From the NCBI RefSeq assembly GCF_963675815.1, contig NZ_OY776574.1:1606001-1670000 (forward strand): a DNA stretch of 64,000 nucleotides, given 5' to 3'. This document shows, one piece after another, positions 41,180-50,462 of this stretch. Position 1 is the stretch's first letter, and the number at the start of each line of letters is the position of its first letter. Under the pieces are notes generated by a model, which ran no database searches, was not told where the DNA came from, and was given only the letters and a program-made list of their open reading frames with translations. The stretch comes from an uncultured Desulfuromusa sp. (GTDB lineage: Bacteria > Desulfobacterota > Desulfuromonadia > Desulfuromonadales > Geopsychrobacteraceae). The position numbers were made by a program, and so were the translations under genes.

Positions 41180-41644
41180 ATGCGTCGTAGTGACAAGGCA
41201 GTGACTGAGCAGGGAGCAATAGAAAAAATTTTACACACGGGAACAATTTGTCAATTGGCATTTTCAGATGAACCGGTTCCTTATCTTGTCACCCTGAATT
41301 ATGGCTATCATGATGGTGCTCTCTACTTTCATTCAGCTCGGGAAGGGCGTAAAATTGATTTAATCAGGAAACATGGTCAGGCCGCATTTACCGTGGCCCT
41401 TGACCGAGGCTTGATCACCGGTGAAAAAGCCTGTGACTGGAGTGTCCGGTTTCAGTCGGTGGTGGGGCATGGTTCGGTCATTCTGATTGAAACTCCAGAG
41501 GAGAAGCGGCAAGCGTTAGATCTGTTTATGGCCCAATACAGCAGTGATGACTTCAGTTATCCCGATAAAATGATTCAGGCAACGGCGGTTTTTAAGCTTG
41601 AGATCAATGCAATGACGGCGAAACAATCAAGGATTGAGGCATAA
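41180..41644 (+). CDS. Pyridoxamine 5'-phosphate oxidase-fold flavin protein (NimA-like)
   Basis: A 154-residue split-barrel flavin-binding protein of the NimA/PPOX-like family, members of which reduce nitroimidazoles or bind FMN or F420. Visible: the N-terminal MRRSDKAVTE ... ILHTGTICQLAF, PYLVTLNYGYHDGALYFHSA, and WSVRFQSVVGHGSVILIE. GGAG lies seven bases upstream of the chosen start; a start two codons earlier is less likely. Its stop shares one base with the next ATG. The physiological substrate is unknown. Confidence 0.85.
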   Translation: MRRSDKAVTEQGAIEKILHTGTICQLAFSDEPVPYLVTLNYGYHDGALYFHSAREGRKIDLIRKHGQAAFTVALDRGLITGEKACDWSVRFQSVVGHGSVILIETPEEKRQALDLFMAQYSSDDFSYPDKMIQATAVFKLEINAMTAKQSRIEA

Positions 41645-42657
41645 TGTCTTCACCCGGCTTTTTTCCACGACTGAAACAAGCTGTTATTGACCTTGTTCTT
41701 GAAGCTCTCCATGCAAGTGTGGAGTTGTTCAAAATTATTGTTCCTATCAGTATTGTCACCCGATTTTTGCAGCAATGGGGAATTGTTGATCAGTTGGGTG
41801 TGTTGCTGGGACCGATCATGGAATTGGTCGGGTTGCCGGGACAATTGGGACTGGTCTGGGCAACGGGTATGGTGACAAGTATTTATGGTGGTATGGTGGT
41901 TTTTGCTTCCGTTGCTCCCGGGTTGGAACTGTCCGTTGCCCAGGTCACCGTCCTGGGCAGTATGATTCTGGTGGCCCATGGTTTGCCGGTTGAATTGCGG
42001 ATTGCTCAAAAAGCAGGAACCCGGTTTCGGGCCATGGCTTTGATCCGCATTGGTGGCGCTTTGTTGCTGGGCTGGATTCTGCACATGACTTATCAGTTGA
42101 GTGGGACTTTGCAGCAGGCGAATCATGCTCTCTGGAATCCTGAGACCGTGGCCCCGAACTGGAGTGCCTGGGCTGTTGCTGAGTTGCGGACCATGATCAT
42201 GATTTTTATCATCATTCTTGGGCTCATGGCGTTTTTGCGGATTTTGAAAAAACTGGGAATCAGTGACTTGATGACACGCCTGTTAGAGCCAGTGCTCACA
42301 GTTCTTGGGATGGGGCGTGAAGCTGCTCCGATTACAATTATCGGAATGACACTCGGGCTGAGTTATGGTGGTGGACTGATTATCCGGGAAGCACAATCAG
42401 GACGTCTCAACCAGCGCGATATTTTTTCTTCAGTTGCTTTAATGGGGCTCTGCCATAGTATTTTTGAAGATACCCTGCTGTTGATGGTTCTGGGAGCTCA
42501 TATTTCCGGGATTTTATGGGGACGCCTGCTGTTTTCATTGCTTGTCGTTTTCCTGCTGGCTCGTCTGATCAAGGTATTACCTGCATCTATTTTTGATCGT
42601 TATCTGATGCGGCGGGTGAAGCGTGACCTTTCAACTGCGGAGGCGCGCTGTTGTTAG
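41644..42657 (+). CDS. Gate-domain (nucleoside recognition) membrane protein
   Basis: A polytopic inner-membrane protein of 337 residues with about 8 spans. Two related halves show the Gate/nucleoside-recognition pattern: ASVELFKIIVPISIVTRFLQQWG ... LLGPIMELVGLP in the first and LGISDLMTRLLEPVLTVLGMG in the second. These domains occur in nucleoside transporters and spore maturation proteins; similar stand-alone proteins are common in deltaproteobacteria without proven function. Start and stop both touch neighbouring genes, so it is in an operon with the flavin protein and folA. Confidence 0.75.
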   Translation: MSSPGFFPRLKQAVIDLVLEALHASVELFKIIVPISIVTRFLQQWGIVDQLGVLLGPIMELVGLPGQLGLVWATGMVTSIYGGMVVFASVAPGLELSVAQVTVLGSMILVAHGLPVELRIAQKAGTRFRAMALIRIGGALLLGWILHMTYQLSGTLQQANHALWNPETVAPNWSAWAVAELRTMIMIFIIILGLMAFLRILKKLGISDLMTRLLEPVLTVLGMGREAAPITIIGMTLGLSYGGGLIIREAQSGRLNQRDIFSSVALMGLCHSIFEDTLLLMVLGAHISGILWGRLLFSLLVVFLLARLIKVLPASIFDRYLMRRVKRDLSTAEARCC

Positions 42658-43166
42658 TTTCAATCATTGTGGCTATGGGAAACAATCGGGTCATCGGTAA
42701 CAAAGGTCAACTTCCCTGGCATCTACCGGAGGATCTGCAACGGTTTAAGCGATTAACCATGGGGCATTCCTTGATCATGGGACGGCGTACTTTTGAATCG
42801 ATAGGTCGCCCGCTGCCGGGGCGACAGATGATTGTTTTAAGCCGGGACCCAGACTATAAGGTTGCAGGTTGTGATGTTGTCAGCGGGATTGAAGCAGCTT
42901 TTCAACTTGCAAGGTCAGCAGAGGAAGTGTTTATTTGTGGCGGAGCTGAAATTTACCAGCAGACCCTGTCTCTGGCAGAGCGGATCTATCTGACTAAATT
43001 GGGCGTTGATCCGGATGGTGACGCGCTTTTCCCAGAAATACCCGTTGGCGACTTTAAAGCCATTTGCATACGACAATTCAACGGGGCTCCGGCCTATCAG
43101 TTTTCTATTTTACAGCGATGTGAAAGTCGCCGGGCCCTTTCCCCAGAAACAGAAAATAAGCTCTAA
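42651..43166 (+). CDS. folA: Dihydrofolate reductase
   Basis: Reduces dihydrofolate to tetrahydrofolate with NADPH. A 171-residue protein of normal length with VSIIVAMGNNRVIGNKGQLPWHLPEDLQRFK at the start (catalytic Asp in PEDL), then IMGRRTFESIGRPLPGRQ and the NADPH site FICGGAEIYQQ. The start is TTG, with GGAGG seven bases upstream, overlapping the stop of the Gate-domain gene by seven bases. An unusual start codon may keep expression low. Confidence 0.95.
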   Translation: MLVSIIVAMGNNRVIGNKGQLPWHLPEDLQRFKRLTMGHSLIMGRRTFESIGRPLPGRQMIVLSRDPDYKVAGCDVVSGIEAAFQLARSAEEVFICGGAEIYQQTLSLAERIYLTKLGVDPDGDALFPEIPVGDFKAICIRQFNGAPAYQFSILQRCESRRALSPETENKL

Positions 43167-43187
43167 AAGAGAGGCCTTATTTAAGAG

Positions 43188-43841
43188 ATGAATATAATTG
43201 AGATCGAGAAGGAAAAGACAGCGAGTTTTGACGTCGATCCACAGCGTGGATTCACACCTTTATGTCCCAATGAGTTACCGGTTGCAGAAGGGGATGAAAT
43301 AGCGGGAGAACTGAATGCTCAGGCTGCTTTTGCCCGTTTGCGCCTGGTGAGTAAAGACTGTCATCCGGTTGCGGCACCTTGGGTGGCTCAATCAGCTGCC
43401 GAAGTCATGCAACCTGTCGAGGGAAGCTATCCAAACCTGGATATCAAGTGGCCTCCTCATTGCGTGGTGGGAACAGAGGGGAATCGTCTGATTCCGGGTC
43501 TTCCGGATGAGGCTGATTATGATCTGGTTGTTGAAAAGGGCAAAGACCCTTTGATGCATCCTTACGGAGCCTGTTTTCAGGACCTGCAGGAGACGATCAG
43601 CACCGGAGCTGTTGAATGGCTGAAAAAGCAGGGAGTTGACACGTTGTTACTGGGCGGGCTGGCGACTGATTACTGCGTTAAAACAACCGGATTGCAACTT
43701 TTGCAAGCCGGGTTCAGGGTCATTCTTAACCGGGCTGCTTGTCGCGGAGTTGCCGCTGAAACCAGCCGCCAGGGTCTTGAAGAATTACGCCGGGCCGGTG
43801 CTCAATTTGTTAATTCCAGTGATGATCTGGTTTTGATATGA
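43188..43841 (+). CDS. pncA: Nicotinamidase-type isochorismatase-fold hydrolase
   Basis: Hydrolyses nicotinamide to nicotinate in NAD salvage. The 217-residue protein has the catalytic Asp in FDVDPQRGF, metal ligands around SKDCHP, a catalytic Lys in VVEKGKDP, and the nucleophilic Cys in GLATDYCVKTTGLQLL. It is more divergent and longer in its first half than classical PncA. The stop overlaps the start of the nicotinate phosphoribosyltransferase gene (ATGA), which supports the salvage role. Confidence 0.88.
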   Translation: MNIIEIEKEKTASFDVDPQRGFTPLCPNELPVAEGDEIAGELNAQAAFARLRLVSKDCHPVAAPWVAQSAAEVMQPVEGSYPNLDIKWPPHCVVGTEGNRLIPGLPDEADYDLVVEKGKDPLMHPYGACFQDLQETISTGAVEWLKKQGVDTLLLGGLATDYCVKTTGLQLLQAGFRVILNRAACRGVAAETSRQGLEELRRAGAQFVNSSDDLVLI

Positions 43842-45040
43842 GCCTAAACGCTCAGGACGACCTGTTAATTGACAGTCTGCTGGATACTGATCTGTATAAG
43901 ATCACGATGTTACAGGCTTTTTATCACACTTCTGAATTTCGCACTGTTGATGTTGAATGGAAATTTGCTTGCCGTGATTTGAAAGGATTCAATCTCGCCG
44001 CTTTAATCCCTGAAATCATGCGTCAACTCGAACATCTCTGTTGCCTCTCCTTTACTGATGAGGAGCTGGATTATCTGGCAACCTTTCCCTTTATCAAAGT
44101 TGATCTTATTGAGTTTTTACGGATTTTTCGGCTGGATATGCGTTTTGTGCAACTGCGTCCAGCAGGGAAAGACATTGAGCTGCGTTTTCGTGGGCCGCTG
44201 ATTCACGTGACTTTATTTGAAATTTATGTCCTGGCTATTATCAGTGAATTACACACGTTTCAGCACTGTGGTGGTTTTGAGCTGGAAACGGCAGAACACA
44301 TTCTGACGGGAAAAATTGCACTATTGAAACAGCAAGGTCCCATGACCGGGTTTTCCTTTGCCGATTTCGGAACCAGACGCCGAGCCAGCAAAAACAGGCA
44401 GAAACAGGTATTGCTCAGATTACAGCGAGAACTGCCGGATTATTTTTCCGGAACCAGTAACCTCCATTTTGCACGGACTCTGGGAATGATGCCTATCGGG
44501 ACTATGGCACATGAATGGTTTCAAAGCTGGCAGGCGATAACCCGACTGGCCGATGCTCAAAAAGCAGCTCTTGAAGGCTGGGTGCATGAATATCGGGGGC
44601 GCTTAGGAATTGCACTGACGGATTGTTATTCCATGGATTCCTTTATCCGTGATTTTTCCGATCCTTATTTTATCAAGCTTTATGATGGTTTGCGTCATGA
44701 TAGCGGTTCCCCGTTTGTGTGGGGAGAAAAAGCAATTTCCATGTACCAACGGATGGGTATCGATCCGCTGACAAAAACCCTGGTATTCAGTGATTCTTTA
44801 AACTTTCCGCGGATGCTTGAGATCTATGAATACTTTAAAGGACGGGCGCGAATGTCATTTGGTATAGGCACCAACCTGACTAACGATGTTGGGATTCCTT
44901 CCCTTGATATGGTGATCAAACTGGTTGCAGTGAACGGGAAACCCGTCGCTAAAATTTCTGATGAGCCGGGGAAGAGCATGTGTGAGGATCCGGAATATTT
45001 GCGCTATCTCGCCTCTGTTTATGAAATCAGCCAGGAATGA
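43838..45040 (+). CDS. pncB: Nicotinate phosphoribosyltransferase
   Basis: Makes nicotinate mononucleotide from nicotinate and PRPP, the step after nicotinamidase in the Preiss-Handler pathway. A 400-residue protein of the short bacterial PncB type: LLDTDLYKITMLQAFYH at the N-terminus, FADFGTRRRASKNRQ in the middle, GTMAHEWFQSW, and LRHDSGSPFVWGEK. Co-translated with pncA through a four-base overlap, giving a two-gene NAD salvage unit. Confidence 0.95.
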   Translation: MSLNAQDDLLIDSLLDTDLYKITMLQAFYHTSEFRTVDVEWKFACRDLKGFNLAALIPEIMRQLEHLCCLSFTDEELDYLATFPFIKVDLIEFLRIFRLDMRFVQLRPAGKDIELRFRGPLIHVTLFEIYVLAIISELHTFQHCGGFELETAEHILTGKIALLKQQGPMTGFSFADFGTRRRASKNRQKQVLLRLQRELPDYFSGTSNLHFARTLGMMPIGTMAHEWFQSWQAITRLADAQKAALEGWVHEYRGRLGIALTDCYSMDSFIRDFSDPYFIKLYDGLRHDSGSPFVWGEKAISMYQRMGIDPLTKTLVFSDSLNFPRMLEIYEYFKGRARMSFGIGTNLTNDVGIPSLDMVIKLVAVNGKPVAKISDEPGKSMCEDPEYLRYLASVYEISQE

Positions 45041-45049
45041 ATCCAGATC

Positions 45050-46291
45050 ATGAAAAAATATGATGTCATCGTCATTGGTGGTGGGCCGGCAGGTATTTTT
45101 GCTGCAGGATTTGCTGCATTATCAGGGGCTCGCGTTTTATTGCTGGAAAAAAAAAGACGCTGTGGATCCAAACTTCTCATCACCGGTAAAGGGCGCTGTA
45201 ATGTGACAAACAGTGAAACTGACCCGCGCCGATTCAGTGAAGTTTTTGGCCGTAACGGAAAGGCTTTGCTGACAGCTCTTTATGCTTTTGGCGTTGATGA
45301 CACCATCAATTTTTTTCAGGAACGTGGTCTGCCATTGAAAATAGAGCGGGGAGGGCGGGTTTTTCCGGAAAAGGGGAAAGCCATTGATGTCAAGAAGGTT
45401 TTGGACCGTTTTGTTGTTACTTCCGGAGTTGCATTGCGGACCTCGTGTACGGTGCAGAAAATACACTCCGAAGGGGGACTGCTGACCTCCGTTGACACCT
45501 CTGTTGGAAAGTTTGCCGCAGATCGATTTGTCATTGCGACGGGAGGCTTATCGTATCCGGAAACCGGTTGTACCGGCGATGGCTATGACTGGGCAAAGAA
45601 GCTAGATCATTCCTTGATCGTGCCGGAACCCGCATTAGTCCCGGTATTTCTGGCTGAGAACTGGACTCGGGAGCTGAGTGATTTTAATTTGAAAAATGTC
45701 CATGTGGCGGTGCAGCAGCAGGGAAAAATCATGACCGAACGGTTTGGGGAAGCATTTTTTACCGCAGGTGGAATTGGTGGCCCGATTATCCTTGATATGA
45801 GTGCAGACATTCGTGCTGCTTTAAAAAGGGGCGAGGTACAGTTGCTTCTTGATCTCAAACCGGCTGTTGAGCTTGGGCTTTTTGACAAACGTCTACAAAG
45901 AGAATTGGCTGCGCATAGTAACAAGGCTTTTCATAACTCTCTGGACAACCTGTTGCCGAAGGATATGATTCCCCTGTTTCTTCGTCTTTCCGGCATCGCT
46001 GCAGAAAAGAAATGTCATTCAGTCACCCGGACAGAACGGAACAAACTGTTGTCACTGTTTAAGGCGCTGGAGTTAACCGTGACCGGTGTTGAGGGTTTTA
46101 AGAAAGCAATTATCACTTCGGGCGGGATCCCTCTGAACGAAATTGATATGCGCACCATGTGTTCCAGAAAGGTTGCAAACCTTTATTTTGCCGGAGAAAT
46201 CATTGATCTTGACGGGCCCACAGGCGGCTATAATCTACAGCTCTGCTGGTCGACAGGGTATCTGGCGGGAATCAGCGCCGCAGGATGCTGA
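45050..46291 (+). CDS. HI0933/YhiN-family flavoprotein
   Basis: A 413-residue FAD-dependent protein. The dinucleotide fold is at the N-terminus (YDVIVIGGGPAGIFAAGFAA), followed by GKGRCNVTNSE, RGGRVFPEKGKAIDV, FVIATGGLSYPETGCTGDGYDWA, and the C-terminal FAD contact FAGEIIDLDGPTGGYNLQLCWSTG. These are the features of the HI0933-like family (YhiN), widespread and without a settled reaction. It follows pncB by nine bases and converges, with a gap of two bases, on the diguanylate cyclase gene. Confidence 0.88.
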   Translation: MKKYDVIVIGGGPAGIFAAGFAALSGARVLLLEKKRRCGSKLLITGKGRCNVTNSETDPRRFSEVFGRNGKALLTALYAFGVDDTINFFQERGLPLKIERGGRVFPEKGKAIDVKKVLDRFVVTSGVALRTSCTVQKIHSEGGLLTSVDTSVGKFAADRFVIATGGLSYPETGCTGDGYDWAKKLDHSLIVPEPALVPVFLAENWTRELSDFNLKNVHVAVQQQGKIMTERFGEAFFTAGGIGGPIILDMSADIRAALKRGEVQLLLDLKPAVELGLFDKRLQRELAAHSNKAFHNSLDNLLPKDMIPLFLRLSGIAAEKKCHSVTRTERNKLLSLFKALELTVTGVEGFKKAIITSGGIPLNEIDMRTMCSRKVANLYFAGEIIDLDGPTGGYNLQLCWSTGYLAGISAAGC

Positions 46292-46293
46292 TT

Positions 46294-48471
46294 TTAATCA
46301 AAGAGAAAACGGCCCTGAGGAGCGGAGTAGAACTGATAGTTTGCCTTCCCTGAACTTTTAACTCTGTACATTGCCAGATCGGCATTTTTCATCATTTCCT
46401 GCTCATTTTTGGCATCCTCAGGGTAAATACTGATGCCGATGCTGGCACTGATTTCTTGCCGAAACTCACCTTTAACCAGTTCGTGCGATAAGGAATTACA
46501 GATGCGTTCAGCCATCGCTGCAATCATCTCCACGGATTCCACTTCTTCCAATAGGACGAGAAACTCATCCCCACCCATTCGGGCAACAGTATCTCCCTCC
46601 CGGACACATTTCCGGAGTCGTTTGGCAATATCAATCAGGAGTAAATCGCCGTAATCGTGTCCGAGATTGTCATTGATGATTTTCAGATGATCCAGATCGA
46701 GAAAGAACAGAGCAACCTGTCTCCCACTGCGCCGGGCTTTGCTAAGTGCCTGTTTCAATCGATCGTCAAAAAGGAGTCGATTCGGTAGATCGGTGAGGGA
46801 ATCGTGATGAGCCAGATGGTGTAAGCGTTTCTCATTTTCATTGAGGAGCTCTTCAATCTGCAAACGCTCAGTGATATCACGCACGACTTCAATAATGGCA
46901 TAGAGTTCACCATTGGCATCAAACAGAGGAGACGCACAAAGCTCAAGAATCCGTTTCCCCTGATCAGTCTCATGGTGGCGGATCACTGTAACCGGCAACT
47001 TAGTCTCTTTGATCTCAAGCAGAGGACAAGGATAATCGTTTCCATTACAGGGAATTTGCAACCCGTGAGAGAGCTGGTAGCAGGCCAATTGGCCATGTTC
47101 GACAGGGATACTTTGCTGTTGCCTGGCGCTTTTATTCAGTTGCAGAATCTGGTAGTCCAGAGAAATGACCATCATTGGATCGGAAACGCCATCAATGACG
47201 GATTGTAAAAAATTATTACGCTCTTCGAGCTCTTGTTCAGCCCTTTTTCTTTTGCTGATATCATGGATAATGGAATAGAGCAGGGTTCGATCCCTGGTGT
47301 GAATCGGACTTCTGTAGACCTCTACCGGTACCTTTGTTCCATCAGCCCGAGTGTGAACCCGTTCAAATTGTTGTTGATCCAGTTTTATTGCCGCAGCTAA
47401 TCTGTTTTTGACTTCAGCTTCTCCAATCTGATTGATCTGCCACATTTTCATGTTTTGGAGTTGTTCCCGGCGGTATTGGTAGAATTTGCAAGCAGCGGGA
47501 TTCGCATCGACAATTTCTGCGGTTTCAGGGTCAACAAGGAGCATTATCGATTGGGACTCTTCAAAAAAAATCTGGTAGTGCTGCTGCTGTCTGGATAGTT
47601 CCCGGGTTTTGATTTTCACTTGTTTCCGGGTCCAGAATGTGATGAAGAGAAGCAGGGCAAACATCCCTACAAGTGAGGAGAGTGAAGTTGTGAACCAGCG
47701 AGGGAGCAGAGCCGGATTTTTGACCCCTAGCCATTTATCAAGAAGCTGATAATAAACGGAATTTGTCGACTGTTTCCACTTATGGAGCAATTGATCGAAA
47801 TCAATTTTATACTGTTGGGGAATCGTCGCTGCAAAAGCGGGCCTCACCTGAATTGGTTTGATCATGATAGGTGCGGGTAAAAGGTCGAACTTCTGGGCAT
47901 TTTTCAGCCCGTAAAAGCGTCCTACCATTGCAGCATCCACAGCCCCATTATTAAGAAGGGTAAAGGCGTCCTGATACGAGTCGACTTTTACGTAATCAAT
48001 TTCAATATTAAAATTCTCAGAGATCTGAAACAACCCTTGTTCACCAATCAGGTAGATATCCTGTTTTAAAACAGCAACCTTTTTTCCAGCTAATTCCAAA
48101 ACTGAAGAGACATTATTGTTTCTCTGTTGATAGATCTGTCCCCAGCTACTGGTTATGACTTCATCGGCAAAATGAAAAAGGTTGGCTCGTTCTTTTGTGT
48201 AAGCGATGGCAGGCAATATATCAATATCACCTGTTGCAAGAGATTCAAGGCATTGTTGCCATTGGCAGGGGACATATTCTATCGACCAGTTTTCAGCTTT
48301 TGCAACCTGCATGAAAAGGTCTGGAAATAATCCTTCTGCTTCCCCCTGTTGATTGACACGGGTCAGTGGAGGGTTATTGTCAATTCCGATTCTGATATTG
48401 GCAGTTTCTCCCTGGGCGGGAAAAAGAAAAATGAAGCAGCCAAGAAGTAATAACCCCCAGCGCAGTATCAA
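46294..48471 (-). CDS. Diguanylate cyclase with periplasmic solute-binding sensor and PAS domains
   Basis: A 725-residue membrane signalling protein. The order is signal peptide, SBP_bac_3 sensor (IRIGIDNNPPLTRVNQQG ... GDIDILPAIAYT), one membrane span near residue 270 (LVGMFALLLFITFW), two PAS domains each ending in an ERLQ- or KRKR-type linker (YSIIHDISKRKRAE, VVRDITERLQIEE), then GGDEF. The active site is RMGGDEF with the inhibitory-site pattern REGD just before, so it should make cyclic di-GMP and be feedback-inhibited. The periplasmic domain implies sensing an amino-acid-like ligand. No EAL domain. Confidence 0.92.
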   Translation of the reverse strand: MILRWGLLLLGCFIFLFPAQGETANIRIGIDNNPPLTRVNQQGEAEGLFPDLFMQVAKAENWSIEYVPCQWQQCLESLATGDIDILPAIAYTKERANLFHFADEVITSSWGQIYQQRNNNVSSVLELAGKKVAVLKQDIYLIGEQGLFQISENFNIEIDYVKVDSYQDAFTLLNNGAVDAAMVGRFYGLKNAQKFDLLPAPIMIKPIQVRPAFAATIPQQYKIDFDQLLHKWKQSTNSVYYQLLDKWLGVKNPALLPRWFTTSLSSLVGMFALLLFITFWTRKQVKIKTRELSRQQQHYQIFFEESQSIMLLVDPETAEIVDANPAACKFYQYRREQLQNMKMWQINQIGEAEVKNRLAAAIKLDQQQFERVHTRADGTKVPVEVYRSPIHTRDRTLLYSIIHDISKRKRAEQELEERNNFLQSVIDGVSDPMMVISLDYQILQLNKSARQQQSIPVEHGQLACYQLSHGLQIPCNGNDYPCPLLEIKETKLPVTVIRHHETDQGKRILELCASPLFDANGELYAIIEVVRDITERLQIEELLNENEKRLHHLAHHDSLTDLPNRLLFDDRLKQALSKARRSGRQVALFFLDLDHLKIINDNLGHDYGDLLLIDIAKRLRKCVREGDTVARMGGDEFLVLLEEVESVEMIAAMAERICNSLSHELVKGEFRQEISASIGISIYPEDAKNEQEMMKNADLAMYRVKSSGKANYQFYSAPQGRFLFD

Positions 48472-48549
48472 AATATTTCCCCCGTGGCAGTGAGAATTAA
48501 AAGGTCCATTTCAAGACAAACGATTATTTCACAATATAGCGGTCAGAAT

Positions 48550-49557
48550 CTATTTTTTTTGTTGCTTCAGGTTCAACAGTTCATCTTTCAGTTTATGATA
48601 GCTGACAAGGCGCTCTGAACTCAAGTTTCCCGTCTCAAGTGCTTTAGTCACAGCACAACCAGGTTCGGTTTTATGTCGGCAATCAGTGAATTTGCAATCT
48701 GCTGCCAGGGTTTCAATGTCTGAAAATGATTCTGTCAGATCATCTGTATCACCCCAGAGGTGCAGTTCCCGCATGCCGGGGTTGTCCATCAGGATCCCAC
48801 CGTCAGGAAACAGGATTAGTTCGCGATGGGTCGTGGTATGGCGACCTTTTCCATCTGCCTGACTGACAGCTCCGATTTTCTGACGTTCTTCTCCTAGCAT
48901 GCCATTCAAAATCGTTGATTTTCCAACGCCGGATGACCCCAACAGGGCAATGGTTTTTCCCGGTTGCATATAATTGAAGAGGATATCAAGCTGTTCAGCC
49001 TCGCGGGCCATAAACAAATGGACAGGGGCGTTTCCTGAAATGGCTTCGACCCGGGCTTTACAATTTTCGGGGTTCTCGCAGAGATCGGTTTTGTTGAGTA
49101 AAACCACCGCATCAGCACCGCTGCTGCTGACCAGAGTTAAATAACGTTCAATTCTGCGGATATTGAAATCCCGGTCCAATCCGCTGACAATAAATATCAG
49201 GTCGACGTTAGCGGCAATCACCTGCTGTTCAACCCGTTCCTGCCCTTTGGTTTTACGTCGACCGGGGAGATTACGGGAAAAAGAACTTTTCCGTTCCAGC
49301 AGAGCATGAATAATACCCCGCTGCCCGGTCTGTGGTTCAACCATGACCCAGTCACCAACAACTGGAAGGTCAACACGGCTGTCTGCTTTATGCCGGATTT
49401 TTCCGGCAAAACGGACAGTCAATTCACCTTGAAGGGTCCAGACACGGAAATAATTTTTTTCAGCGCGAATCACCTTTGCCGGTAGATATCCAGACTTCTC
49501 CCAAGGTTTCATTTTCTCTGTAAAAAAAGGGGACCAGCCCCAGTCTTCAAGGGTCAT
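48550..49557 (-). CDS. rsgA: Ribosome small-subunit GTPase RsgA
   Basis: Circularly permuted GTPase for 30S subunit maturation. The 335-residue protein has an N-terminal OB fold (VIRAEKNYFRVWTLQGEL), then G4 LLNKTDLC, G1 LLGSSGVGKSTI, G3 DNPGMREL, and a C-terminal zinc knuckle (ADCKFTDCRHKTEPGCAV). It has a longer N-terminus than E. coli RsgA, as in YjeQ-like relatives. Its start overlaps the end of the DMT exporter gene by four bases. Confidence 0.93.
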   Translation of the reverse strand: MTLEDWGWSPFFTEKMKPWEKSGYLPAKVIRAEKNYFRVWTLQGELTVRFAGKIRHKADSRVDLPVVGDWVMVEPQTGQRGIIHALLERKSSFSRNLPGRRKTKGQERVEQQVIAANVDLIFIVSGLDRDFNIRRIERYLTLVSSSGADAVVLLNKTDLCENPENCKARVEAISGNAPVHLFMAREAEQLDILFNYMQPGKTIALLGSSGVGKSTILNGMLGEERQKIGAVSQADGKGRHTTTHRELILFPDGGILMDNPGMRELHLWGDTDDLTESFSDIETLAADCKFTDCRHKTEPGCAVTKALETGNLSSERLVSYHKLKDELLNLKQQKK

Positions 49558-50462
49558 TTCTTGAACCTTCCGGTACGACTCATGGGCAGATTGAACAGGA
49601 TCAGTCCACTGCCGATCAGGATTATCCCGATCAGATGATAATCCTGAAAGCGTTCTCCCAAAAACAGGATTGCCAGTAACGAGGCAAATAAGGGAACCAG
49701 ATTGACATATAAGCCGGTTTGATTCGCACCAACTTCTTGGATACCTCTATTCCAACACAGATAAGCTAAAATTGATGGAAAGAAAGCAACATAAAGCAGG
49801 CTGAGAATAATCGTTTGAGATAATACCAGTGGCGGAGATTTTTGCATTTCCCAAAGATACAATGGCAGTAATAATATCACCCCGACCGCAAAGGTTACGG
49901 TTAAGAAGCTCATAGGATGAATATTGGGCCGTTTTCTCAGGAGAACAGTGTAGAGGCCATAGAGGGTGACAGCAAGCAACATAATAATATCACCAGCGAC
50001 AAATTTGAGTTGCATCAACCTGTGCCAATCACCATGAGTGATGATGTAGCTGGCTCCCAGTGTACACAGGGCAATGGCGAAAATTTGCAGCTGGGAAACC
50101 CGTTCATTAAACAGTACAAAACTGATCATAATAATCACGACCGGCATCACTGACTGAGTCAGTGCGATATTAAGAGCAGTCGTTGTATGGGCAGCGGTAT
50201 AAAGCAGGGTGTTAAATGACGCGATACCGAGAAAACCGAGAAAAAAGATAATTTTCCAGTCCGTAATGATATTGGGCCAATCTTTTCGGACCTGTTTCCA
50301 GGTAAAGGGAAGTAAAATAGCAAGAGCAATGACCCAGCGCCAGAAAGCCAGGGTCACGGGTGGGATCAGCTCTGCGACTCCACGGGCCAGAACTGAATTA
50401 CCGGCCCATAATAATGGCGGTAATATCAGCAAGAGGGAGATAAAAGAAAATTTACGCTTCAT
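49554..50462 (-). CDS. EamA/DMT-family transporter
   Basis: An inner-membrane transporter of 302 residues with ten spans in two EamA repeats (LLILPPLLWAGNSVLARGVAELIPPVTLAFWRW-type opening of repeat one; repeat two begins near residue 155, GDIIMLLAVTLYGLYTVL). Members usually export metabolites or amino acids. It is directly adjacent to rsmE (no gap) and overlaps rsgA, so the three form one operon despite unrelated roles. Substrate is unknown. Confidence 0.88.
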   Translation of the reverse strand: MKRKFSFISLLLILPPLLWAGNSVLARGVAELIPPVTLAFWRWVIALAILLPFTWKQVRKDWPNIITDWKIIFFLGFLGIASFNTLLYTAAHTTTALNIALTQSVMPVVIIMISFVLFNERVSQLQIFAIALCTLGASYIITHGDWHRLMQLKFVAGDIIMLLAVTLYGLYTVLLRKRPNIHPMSFLTVTFAVGVILLLPLYLWEMQKSPPLVLSQTIILSLLYVAFFPSILAYLCWNRGIQEVGANQTGLYVNLVPLFASLLAILFLGERFQDYHLIGIILIGSGLILFNLPMSRTGRFKK